Assembly: GCA_034509425.1 (NCBI GenBank)
Contig: JAVTVJ010000227.1
Location: forward strand, 434,001-498,000
Direction: 5' to 3'
Length of the DNA stretch: 64,000 bases
Source: Eopsaltria australis
Lineage: Eukaryota > Chordata > Aves > Passeriformes > Petroicidae
This document shows, piece after piece, positions 29,062 through 41,000 of the stretch. Within the stretch, counting starts at the first letter, position 1; each line of letters begins with the position of its first letter. Position numbers and translations under genes: made by a program. The notes under the pieces were generated by a model that was not told the origin of the DNA, did not search any database, and worked only from the letters and a program-made list of their open reading frames with translations.

Positions 29062-31905
29062 CAGAAATATTGACACTTCCACAGTATTTATTTTAAAACA
29101 TTTATTCAATTTTACTCTACAGTTTAAAAGATACCTGTTAATAAAATTCAGTAATTACCAATAGAATATTTTCTTCAAAGCATAAGGCATAAGTCTAGTG
29201 TTTTGTATAAGTGTTAGACTTGAGAGGCTGGACTTTATTTGTATAAATACTTCCCAATAGCAAAAATTTTTGTTTCACATTATTGACTGATTTAGAAGGC
29301 ATTTTTTGACAGCCTATTTTTTTTTCAACTGAAAAGTCAACTAGCAGAAAATGTGCTCTCTTGCTATTTTTGTTCTCTTGAAGATGAGAAGACAGCACTT
29401 CTTCCCACTTTCTGTGTGTCTTCCATTGTTTTATTGGATTGTCTCAGATCCTTTCCAGTAATTTTTTGAAATAGCAGAAAACAACAATTCTGGGACAAAA
29501 TCCTATCTTTTAAAAAAGTCCAAAATCATTTAAGGGCTGGAGGGTGGGAGGGAAGCTGTGGGTGTGTTGAGCCTTTTGAGAAGAAAAAAATCTGCCTTAT
29601 TAATAGGAAAACCTTGGAAGAAATAAAATAATGGGAATCCGGGTACTTTCAAGAATCTCTTCTCTGTCACACACTCCCTCCTCTCATGGTCAGCAGGCTT
29701 TTTGCAGTGTAATATTCATTACACTAGTATGTTTTCATCTTTATTTTTTAAACTCATAGTGAGAAACACTGTCTCAATGCCAGGTTCTCCCATTAGCTAC
29801 AATGACACATACAAGACAAGACTCTATGCTGCTGTTCATTCCTTATAGGTGTAAGTAGGTATTCATGGGTTTTTAAAAATGAGGCAGGTGACGGCTCTGT
29901 AGTGTGAAATTATTGCCTCTCTGTAACTTACTGAAAAATATTCCATGTACCTGGGAGAAATGCACTGGAAGAAAAACATTCAGTCTGCAAGCCCTTGTGA
30001 TTTAGCTCCACTAACCTCATCAATCTTGTCAATACATGCTGCCCTTTCTTCCAGCCTGTTCTGATTTTACTTGTATAAAATTTGCATTCACTCATAAATT
30101 TTGTGTAGGTTCACCTTCTCTTTTTGATTCTGTGGGGTGGCACGTCTTGAGCTCTTGAAATGCTGAGTTGAGCAAATGATATCCCAAGTGCTTCATTCGT
30201 TCTCCTCGTGTCTGGCATTCAATTGCTGTGTTTATCAGCTGGTACTTACATGGATACAGCAGGTTTTTATCACTGCAAGTGGAACTCACGAGTCTTTTTT
30301 GGTTGTGCAACTGAGGAGCCTGAAGAAAATTCCTGCTGTCTTTTGTCAACTACCTCTGCCCCAAAAATGGCTTTTCAACATCAGAACTGCATTAATAAAA
30401 TGTTTATTTAGCACCTTTCAGGTTGAAGGATCTAAAAGCACTTCACAAATAACTACACACATCATCACTGAAATGCATCCAAGCAGAAAATCAGCAGACA
30501 ACTCACTGCATACGTTTCAAAAAGAACGGACTGTGGCCAGCTGCTCAGCCAGAAAGCAAAGTTGAGGTTCAAATGACCTGTCACAAACAGGACTCGGATT
30601 TGGGGTTGGCTTTTAAGGTCTCATCTGAAAAACTGATCCAGTAAAGCTGCATTCAAGTCAATTTAGCCACCTCAGGAAACTGAAGATTTGCATCAGTCCT
30701 GCCAGGATTAGAGTCTGTGGTGCCAGGGAGTCTGGCCTAATCCTAACCTGACATTTAGATGACTAAACCATGCCCTCAAGGTAGAGGACATACCCAGTAG
30801 AGTTCAAGCTGCAAGTATATAGTAACACAGTGCTGTTTTTTCATCCAGAATCCAGCTGTTTATACATAAACAACCCACATGTACAGTCTCTGCCTCTTTG
30901 CAAGCACTAGGCATCAATTTACAGACCTGCAACTTTTCCAGCTTTGGGGGAAGGGGAAATGTGACCTGAGCTTGAGTAGCTACAATAGTCTCTCCAGGGT
31001 AGTAGAAGGCACTTGGCACAGCTGAACAAAGCACCTGAAAATTATCGGGAATGATCCTCATTTCCTGGGAGGACAGAGATTACTTGCACTCTTTCCAGCT
31101 GTAATGTTGACAGTTCATAAGAAGTATAGGCCAAATAAATTCTGAGCAATGTCTCCTTTTCTACAGAAGTACTCTCTAATGCTGGGAACGTCTCATGAAT
31201 GCCCCAGTTCCTTCCTGTGGCAACTTGACAGAAGAACTTGGGCACAAATGTGTAAACGTGGCTTTGTTACTCCTAACTACATCTCCTGGCTGTAACACAG
31301 ATTATGTTTTTCACTTCAGCAAAAAAACATTATAAGGCTATTTTTATACAATTTGAAAGCACTTAATACAAAGTTATGTTTATACACTGCATCATATGGC
31401 CTATCTGTGGAGAAAATATTGAAATACTACCATAGGGCTGTTCAATACTAGTTTTTTTCTTTCAACTTTTTATCTTAATACTAGAAAATATATAAATCAT
31501 TTACATGACTTTATGCAAAAGAAGGCACAGCTGGTTATAGTTTACACAAGCACAATGCATAATATGCAGGAAAAGAGATTAAAAAGAAGCTTCACATCCC
31601 TATTAGATACATTGTTGTAGTCCATGAAGAAAAGTACTTCATCAACAACAGAAGAGTTCAACACTTGAGAGCTATGATACAAAAAAATATAATTCATTTA
31701 ATGCATAACAGATTTATATATACTTTTATATATAAACACTGTTGAGAAAATGCTAACATAATAAAAGTAGATTATCCATGTAATGAAAAGTGCAAACAGA
31801 AGTAATAAAGGGTTTCACAATGTCCTTCTCATGAAATGGGAAAAACTAGCCCATAGGAATGAAGTGTTAAATCCACCAATACATTCTTGGTGTGATGAGG
31901 CATCA
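29062..31905 (-). other. ELK3: Probable ELK3 3' UTR
   Basis: AT-rich sequence runs from the ELK3 stop to two minus-strand AATAAA signals (29106-29101 and 29092-29087), with no better site in between that I favour. Cleavage would fall near 29,062-29,077. I see no coding exon in it. The length (about 2.8 kb) is an inference. Confidence 0.6.
29087..29106 (-). terminator. ELK3: Tandem poly(A) signals, probable ELK3 3' end
   Basis: Two AATAAA hexamers on the minus strand, 8 bases apart, in an AT-rich stretch about 2.8 kb after the ELK3 stop. Confidence 0.6.
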
Positions 31906-32004
31906 TCAGGATTTCTGAGCGTTTGGAGGAAGCAGTACTGGTGAAGAGGCTCTGTCCAGACTGGGGAGTGGCACTGGTATGTGGCCATTTAGCAGAGTTG
32001 GAAA
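31906..32004 (-). CDS. ELK3: ELK3 last coding exon, stop TGA
   Basis: After a CTGCAG acceptor it codes [15 protein letters not shown] through NAQKS and TGA (31908-31906), 32 residues. FP completes the FXFP motif. It is a separate short coding piece that is easily missed because it lacks a start codon. Confidence 0.93.
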   Translation of the reverse strand, partial: FPTLLNGHIPVPLPSLDRASSPVLLPPNAQKS

Positions 32005-35000
32005 CTGCAGGAGGCCAAAAGGTAAAAATTAGCCTTTAGCTCAAAACATTCAGCCCAAGAAGCACATGGATTTAGCATTAGCAACTGGCTCCAGATGGTT
32101 TCAAGAGCTGTGATGGCTATACAGTAAGACATCTACCAAATGCCTGCATCAGCCATTAGGAATGCAAAATAAAGGACAAAACCTGAATAATTTGTAAATG
32201 CACAAGGATATAAAAATCTGTTATTGGCTATTTTTTATATAAAAGTTCACATAATACATTTATTATCACCCTGGGAAAGTGAACGCTACAGAGGAATCTT
32301 TGCCATCCATTCTGCTTCCAAAAATGATTTTCAGTCTACACTCAATTAAAATACATCCTTGTTGCCTTTCTTTTATGCAGGAAAGAGCTTGGCAAAAGTG
32401 AAAGTTGAGATGTAGTTTTAGGGCAGAAAAAGTACAACTGGGGATACAAAGCATGAGGAAAATTACTCTAAATTACAGTTTCTGTATTCACTCAGAAACT
32501 GCAAACGAGCTACGCCGGGTCATTCAGCATGCGAAGCAGACTATTGTCATTTACATTAACCTGCTGCTTCTGAAGTACTGTGCAAAAAAACTTATTCAAT
32601 ACACAAGCCATATATTCTTTGTTCATGATGGCATCGTGACTGCACCTTGCCTGCAGTGGTGGATATTGACTAGGTTCTTAACATCTGACCTGAGAAAGCA
32701 TGTAGGTGGAATAAACTTGCTGCAGCATGAGGCAGGAATTATCCCAGTGGTAGATACTGATCTGGCCTTGAGGCCCAGCTCCATGAGCTGTGCTGGGTTT
32801 CTGTTGGCTTGAGGGAGACAGAGCTGAACAACTTCAAGCATCTGGTGTATTTTTACCCCTTATCAGATCAGTCCTTGGACAGCCAACTGTGGTGTAACCA
32901 CCCTCTCCACATGCATATAACATGCTCATAACAAGTTTACTCTTCCATTCAGATGGTAGTTGGTGATACCTGTCTTCAACCACTCCATATAAAGCTGGGC
33001 TGAGCAGCGTGGTGCTGCAGGGGATATGGCATCATGCTCCTGGTGTGGCCCAAACTGGCTGATACCTCTGCTTTAACCACACCAAACCTCAGGAAATGCT
33101 TTCATCACTTCTGCCAAAATTCACTAAAACACAGAACCTGATTACAAGCTCTTCCCTGGGTATGCATGGAGTGTGGGCTGGCCTGTGCAGGCAGCCTGAG
33201 GAGAGCTCTGCCCTGACGCCTACACTGGCTGACCCATCAGTTTTCAGTGGGCTTGGCCGGGCTTCAGCTGTGGTTTTCGTTTCCTATATGCTGTTAAAAT
33301 AAGGCTTTGTGTTCTACAACTTGTCATCATGGCCTTTGCTTGAATCAAACATCATTTCTAAGTCTCAGAAGGGAAAGCGAAGGCCACTCCTCACTTTCAG
33401 TTCCCCCAGGGAATGGCCAGCATGTGCCTGTACGAGCTCATCCCAGGCCTTGGCACAGGCACTTCTCAGATGAAATGTCTGGCTGTTTCTAACCATGTGT
33501 GCAAAACTAAGGTCCAGAAGGGATTCATGAGTTTATCTGAAACACAAATAAGGATCCCTGAGCTCAATGTGCAGCTGGAGGTAGAAAGGCTGACTATCCC
33601 GGTGCAAACAGTACCTGAGCAACTACTTGAGCTAAAGCCCAGCCCTGGATTTGGGCAGTCAGCCTCCCTGAAGGTTCTCAGACTAACACAGGGTCCCTGT
33701 CTAGCATTAGCCTTCTCCTCTGTTAGTGCTGGCCTTCCACAGAAGTTGGTGTGTTCATTCCAGGGTTGTCCTTGAACTTTTCAGCTGTGAAGATGGCCCT
33801 TGGGTTCCTTGCCAATCAGCAGATCAACGTAATTTCTTCTGTGACTTAATCAATCAGCTGTTTTGCAGCAGCTACAGCTGGAGCTGCAAATACCATCCCC
33901 ACTATCTTCTTCCTGAGCCTCAGGCAAATGCTGCAGCTGAGTGCTGTGGCCATCACGGGTTATTTAGTAACTTTTGTATTTACCACATCTCTATAAAACT
34001 TTGAGAATTTTACTCTGCCAATACTCAGGAGAGAGGAGACACAATACTGCCTTTCTGCTGTTACATGCAGCAAGGTCATGCTCAGAGGTATGTCCTTGGT
34101 TGAGGACACGTGGATAATTGGCAGGAGAACTGGAAATAGAACCTTCGGGTTCAGAGACCCTTGTCTTTCTGAGTGAGAAGTAGCTCATTAGGACAAAAGG
34201 ATAAACCTGCACCCACCTCACTGGGTGAGACCCAAACTGTCTTGGTTTTCCTAGAGTCCATGTTCCAGCCCTTTCCTGGCTGGTCACTGACTGATCTGCA
34301 CTCTCTCCCTGCAGCTCTGAGAGCTCTGTTACCTACTCTCTCCAGGGTCCAGCATTTATTTCTCTTTTCTTCACACAGTACTTGCTGCAGCAGACACTGC
34401 CCTGTAGGTTCTGACTGCGCTGCTAAGGATTGGAAGAGGGTACAAGTAACTAAGCCTTTCTTTAAAAGTGCCTGTTAACGCCTGTGTTTTCTTGATCTGT
34501 TTGAAAAGCTCCAGACTGATGTGAGATGTTCCCAATGTCTCTTCCACATGTGCGCCTTCAGCAATGAAGCCTGAGCATTGGGAAGACCTACCTGGAACAG
34601 AGTGTTTGGTCCCTGCAGCCTGGCAGGACTCAGAGGAGCAACAGGACTGAGGCTGCTCCAGAAGTGAATGCTGGACAGCAGCGGGCTGGGGGTCAGCAAT
34701 AATCCATTGGGGGTCTGCAAGACAAAAAACACCCTATGACACACAGCTCAGAGTTACAGCTCCATGCAGCACTCATCACCCCTAAAGCCTTACACAGCAT
34801 CTACTGGCTCTATTTCCCAGTGAATTCAGACACACAGCATGGTCAGCAGCAGCTGCCCATCCAGCCCTGCATCCTGTCTCTGGATACCTGCACATTTAAT
34901 ATTCCTTCATATGCAAATTGATTTAATTTCTATTTGCTTAACAAGATGCACAGTTATTGTTTATTTGAAACACGCTCATGCAACTGTGTAACATATAGAA

Positions 35001-38000
35001 TAACACCATGTGTGCCCCAGTTCCTGCCAAAATCACCTCGTCTCCTTCAGAATCAGATTTTACCTTTTGAAGGGCAGCAATTCCTTGACCTGACTGCAGC
35101 TTTTGAAGCATTACTGCAATCATGTGTGGAGCTGAAAGAGTCAGACTTTTTGACATTTACTCCCCTGAAGGTGCCTCTTCATAATGGAAGAGGGTTCAAG
35201 AAGCTGGCAATGCATGTACTGAGCAGGGAGAGGCAGGTGTGCTGCCCAGGGGGACAGCAGAGAGCACAGCTAATTGTTTGAAAAGAACCAAAAGGGCAAG
35301 AACTTAGAATCCAAGGCTTTTCCCAACTCAGAGCTGCCTCCTTCCAGTGCCATAATGCACAAGAATTGCTGGGATTGCCCTCAGTGTTCTTAAAGCACAA
35401 TTGGAGGAGAGGCAGAGGCAGAGTTAGAGCACATGCAAATCTTCATCCAAATGAAGAATTATGTGAATTATTCTGTATCCAGAATAACTTTTATCGTGCC
35501 AAAAAAGAACATGTGACAGTTTTGAAGAAAGTATTTGGCATAATGAGTTAATCTCACTAGTAATCTTGATGCCAATTATCAAAATCAGTCCTATTTAGCA
35601 AAGCACTTAATGAAATTTGAGTACACACTTAGCAAACAAGCATGTGCTTTGCTGTGTGGGCCTCAGTGCTCTGCTGAACTGGGCCATCCTTTTGTCCAGA
35701 GTTTAAAATATGTAAAGAGAAGACAGAAGATAGAAAGTATCTGCATCTCTCTGTAGTACCCAGCAGGTCATGTATTCTGGTGCTCCCACCAGGCCAGAAA
35801 TACACACTCCCACTGGGCAATTGCAGCCGGGGGTCTCCCTTAGCAGCTGCTGGCAGCAGGGCCCATCACACCCCTGCAGAGAGCAGGCTCACACAGGCAC
35901 TGCCACAGTTCACGTGCATTTCCAGTATCACAGATCCATCTGCCAAGCAGTGCCTGAGGCATCGACTGCGGTGTTTGAAGCTCTGTGCAAGCACACAGGA
36001 ACACAGACCTGCTGTGACGTGGTTGCACCGCAGTTCACAGCAGGGTCAAACAGTCAGTTTGGCACCAGCAGAAGAGATGGGAAAGACAAGGTGAACCAAC
36101 ATTAAAGTTATCCTGGTGATGCTGAAAGGCTGTTTAATACAAAGACCTTGGCTGCTATTGAATAATTTTGCTAAGGAATCTCAGAAGTAGTGGGGTTCAT
36201 GGAGAAATGTGCAGGGAAAGGACCCTGCCACCTTCCTTGTGCTGAAGAAGGTGGATCAGAAACACCAAACCCCATGGAGGAAACCATGTTTGTCCCAAGG
36301 AGTAATAAACCTGTGGTATCACTGGGAAAGCAGAAGGTGTTGATGCAGTAAATCAGCAGGTCACAGGAGTACCAGTCAGGGCTGGGATATATCTGCATGC
36401 CAACAAAAGGGGCAAAGAGTGAGTGGAGGCCTGGCAAGGAGAAGTCTTGATCTCATCAAGTGACAGCTCTTGTCAAAAAAAACCAAAAAACACTTGACAA
36501 GCAGGCACTTGTCAAGAGTCCTTTATAAACACTCTCTTCCCAGGACCATGGTGCTTTCATGGAGAAAGAAATCAGCAGCACCAGCAAGAGCCCCTTTCCT
36601 GTGCCACATTTCAAGCTGATGCTCCATTGGCAGGCGGCTACCGATGGAGATTTATGAGACTGACAACACACTGAATTAGGTCAGGATAAATACTCAGATC
36701 TACTTAAAGAAGAGCCTACTGACCTTAAAACCAAAGATGTAAGTAGCTAGACCCAACAACATTCAACTAAGGACATAGTATTGTGCCAACAGTACTAAGA
36801 ATTCCAGTGAGCAGCCTCCATTCTTTATTTTTTCTCTTAAGAAGCTGCAAATATCCAGAACTGAAAGTGCAGTTCTTGAGGGGGTCTTCTGAAAATACTG
36901 AGGAAAACTTGGAGGTGTTTATTCCTACCTAGATGCAGCCAGAGCAAGTCTTCAGGGAGACCTGAAACTGAGTTGCCCTCCATTCATCTCTGGAAACATG
37001 CTAACATGCCTAACAACAGCGCTAAGCAAAAGCTCGTATCCTTTGATGAGCTGAGCACTAATGTCTGCAAGTTCTGCCAGAACCAAGAGCCAGCCAAAGC
37101 AAGCCTCAAAATCTGTTTAATATTTAATGCAAAAAAGAGCACAGGGCCGCCCAGGCTTGTTCTCAGTATTGCCATCAGCCAAGCATCAAAACCACCAGAG
37201 GAAACCTAAGTGTAAACAACACCACAGGACAGTCTATCCCTAAATTACATGCAGAAATTGATGTGTCACTTCATTTTCTGCCCACATGCAGCCATACATC
37301 TGGTATTAGATGTGGAACCCATTGGGAAGTTCCTGATTTAAAAATGTCATTATAATCTAAGCACAGGAACAATTTAAACAGAAATAATTCAGTGCACAGA
37401 GAACTATGTTAAGCAATGATACTCCTGACTTCTGTGACAATGTGTGTAAGTACAACCTTGGCACTTCTAGCTTAGATAACAGGCAAGTGCTGTCACATAT
37501 ACATTTCTGTTCTGAAATTGATTGTGTGTATCATGTTCCTTTTTACAGCATTCTGCCTGAGGGTATTCCTCATGACCAGAAGGTACAGTGGAAAGCCATT
37601 TGAAATACCCTCTCAGGCAGCAGGACCTTCTCAGAACCTACACCACTCCTGGAGCAGACATCCCATTCTGCACCTGCCCCTGGCAACAGGTGTTTCACTC
37701 CGGGAATGGATAAATCAGAGAACGTTTGAGATATGATGCATGTTCTTCCTTGGATAATGAGATGAACAGCAGATTTCCAGTCTAAATTATGGCTTTAGTT
37801 ATTTTGCATTGTGATATTACAGTTATCTGAATACAGCTGCTATGTAGTTTTCATTTTATTTTCACTAGGACAAGTGTTTAGGATGCAGAGTGCTTCTTAT
37901 CCACACTAGAAAAAGAAAGCTAAAGGAGAGAATAAAAGCTGTGTTACTGTATAGCCAAAAGTTTAAATAATGAGACCTGGGAACTATCCTACACCAATGC

Positions 38001-41000
38001 CATATGCCTCTTCTGTGATAGGACAAGCAGTAAAAAAGATTTGTGATGGCTTTAAGTTGGTTAACACTCATCACAGCCTTAGCTATCCCTCCTGCTAAAG
38101 GAGTGCCACAATCCTCAACATAATGCCCTTCTACATCTTTCAGGGCAGTAAGTACACCAGTTTATAGATGCATGGGAAAGTTAAATATTCAAATAAATAA
38201 TTACAAAACAGGGAAACAAATCTCTGTTCATCCTGTGGTTTGGGGCAGCAGCAGATTAAAGGGGGTTTGAAATAACTCACACTGTCATTGTGTCTGGTTG
38301 GCATCTGATGTGATTTGTCAGATTTTCTCCCTACGAACAAAATACTGTGGTTATACCACAGTTAGAGGTTATAAGTTTGTCAATGCATCTCAGTTTTGGT
38401 TTGCCACACTTCTTTCTGCCAAACATAATTTCACTTAAAGGCTTTATGATGTCAAAAATGACAGGTGTCAGCCCACAAACTCTTTCTTGGTGACCCAACT
38501 TTGTATCTCGGTGGCTTACAGGTGTGCCTGAGCTGAACAAGCTCGCTCTGCAGCTGAAGCTCAGGAGAGCAAGTGCTGTGCTGGCTGAGAGCACCTGCCA
38601 ACACTCTCACTTCTGCCAGGCTTTTGTGCCATGCAGGCACACAATGCTGCCCGCATCAAACACCTCCAACACCTTCAAACAGGGAAGAGGTGATGGGATT
38701 CTGGATGTCATGTGTCTTCTAGGCAGTTGTCTTGGGTTAAGCAGGAGGGGTCAAAATCTAGGAAGTGATCTATGCTGCAGGAAGGGATATAACTTCTTTC
38801 CTGGGAGAGAGAGCCAATAATCAGGTAGTTTTAAGGATTGATATGTAGGTGAACCAATTAAAAAGTTGATCCGTCTTTGGGGAAAAAAACATATATAAGC
38901 AGAGACCTTTTGAGCTTCTTTTTCTTTTGACCTGCTGCTGTGTAGAGAGGAGCATCTCCTGCTTCTCTTGCTGGTAAGGCCCCCCCCCCACCCCCCCTTC
39001 CAAAGGAGGGAAGGGGGGGGAAGGGAAGTTTATGGCAGCCGTGCCGCTGGAATTTTCAGCAGATACAGCTCAGCCGGTGTGTCAGCTACATGAGACAGGG
39101 CCAGGCCCCTGCTCTGGGCCAGGCAAGGACCGAGCCGGACTCCATCCAGCTCAGGCCAGGCCCTGCCCTGTCAGCCCGGGCCCGGCTGGCCCCACTAGGC
39201 CGAGCCAGCTCCGCAGAGCCAGGCACAGAAACTCTAAAAACTTTTACTATCTAACTCAGACCTGTTCAAACAGCCCAGCAGAGACCACGTGATCGTCACA
39301 CTGCCAGAGAGAGAGACAGAGATTAACTCTATCTATGCTTAGACTAAACTTACAGACACTCATCTTTCCTTGCACAGAGAGAGGAACGAGTGAAGACATC
39401 TACATAAATGCAGCATAGAGACTTTACAGTCAGTGAGGAAAGCAGAACTGATACCTAGAGGGAGGTGCATGAGAAGTGCTTCGAGAGTGAAGCTGAAAAC
39501 TCTTTTAGAGAACTATGGTTAGAGACTGAGCTAATAAATTCCCTGTAATATATGAAGATATAGTCCAAAAGAGGGATGTGAAGTTCTAATTGCAGCCAAT
39601 GAACTGAAATACCTGGGTAAAGACAAGTAGGTGTTGAAAAACTACAGCCTAATGAGAAACTGGAACCAAGACAGAGGAGAGGCTGTGACCCAAAACCCTA
39701 GTCCCGGGGGAAATGCTAGAAAACCTGAGTTGTCAAGAGAACCTGTGTTGCTCAGCACAGAAGAAAGAATTTTCTTTGTTGCTGCAATTGAACTGTGCAT
39801 CCTTAAACAAGTACCCTGTGGACTGTTCATAACCCACCATAGTGGCTGTGGGAAAGGTACTAGTGTGGGAGGGATCCACCATTAAGCTGGTCTTTCTTCT
39901 GAACAGCGACTGATAGTGAAGCAAAAGACCCATAAAAACTGTATTTTTCTTACAGAAAATCCATGGTATAAGCAAAAAAGACTTCTCTCCCTAAATAAAC
40001 TAGAACAAGAGCTATTTCTGAAGTGGTAAACTGACTAGAAGTCGAAGTGTTGTCTTTTGTATGTTGTCAGGGAGAATGAAATAGAGAGGTGGAGGAAAGA
40101 GAGGTGGTCTGAGAAGTTTGTTCTAGTTTTTCTTAGTTTTTTTTCTTTCCCTTTGTCTTAAGTATATTAATAAAGTTTCTTTATACTTTATAAAGTTTGA
40201 ACCTGCTTTGCCTACTCCTAATCCTCATCTCACAGCAAACATCAGGTAAATTTTGGTAAGTGTGCTAACATTTAGCCACATACCTAAATAGGCGAACTAA
40301 AACCACTACAGCAGTCTGAAGTGAGTGAGGGCCTGTAACACACCTTTGTACTCATTTATTTACTGTCCAGTTTGCTACATTCAGTGCTAGTATTTGCTTT
40401 AGCTGTTACTTCAGGGCTGGGGATCTTGGGGGATGTTCCACATTGGGATAATTTTACTCTTAGATTTTTTTGTCTAATTTTGAGGTGGAATTGTAAGACA
40501 AAACTCACCAATCAACATATTGAGTCATATCTATATGATTTTCCTCTTCTGCTCTGAACTCCTAGGGTTTTTTCATAGACTTACTTGAAAATGAGAACTT
40601 GCTGTTGACATTACCACAAATATGTTATTAAAAAGAACAAAATAATCTTCTGGTTATTCAGTAGGTCTGTGCTGAAGGGAATCTCTGGCAAGTACTCTGT
40701 GAATTTGTACAACTTCAGAAATTGAAACTGATTTCAGAGCCTGTCTTAGAAACCACTTAATTTGCTCTGTATTCAGAAATTAACAAAAAAGTCACACTGT
40801 TTGAATGGATGCAACATCTAGTAAAGAAATCTAACCAAGCATCCCACATGCTCAAGTGGTAACCTACAAAACACCTGTGGTTTTCGTTTTGGCTTTTTCC
40901 TGTTTGTTTTGTAGATCTGGAGGCTGGTTTGAACTGATAAACCATTCACTAATGGCTGCCCATCTCCTTATCCTTCCAGGCAGTCTGTGAACTGTGATGG

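Noticed and set aside
30176..30565. 129-codon plus-strand frame
   Set aside because: Antisense within the ELK3 3' UTR; no family similarity.
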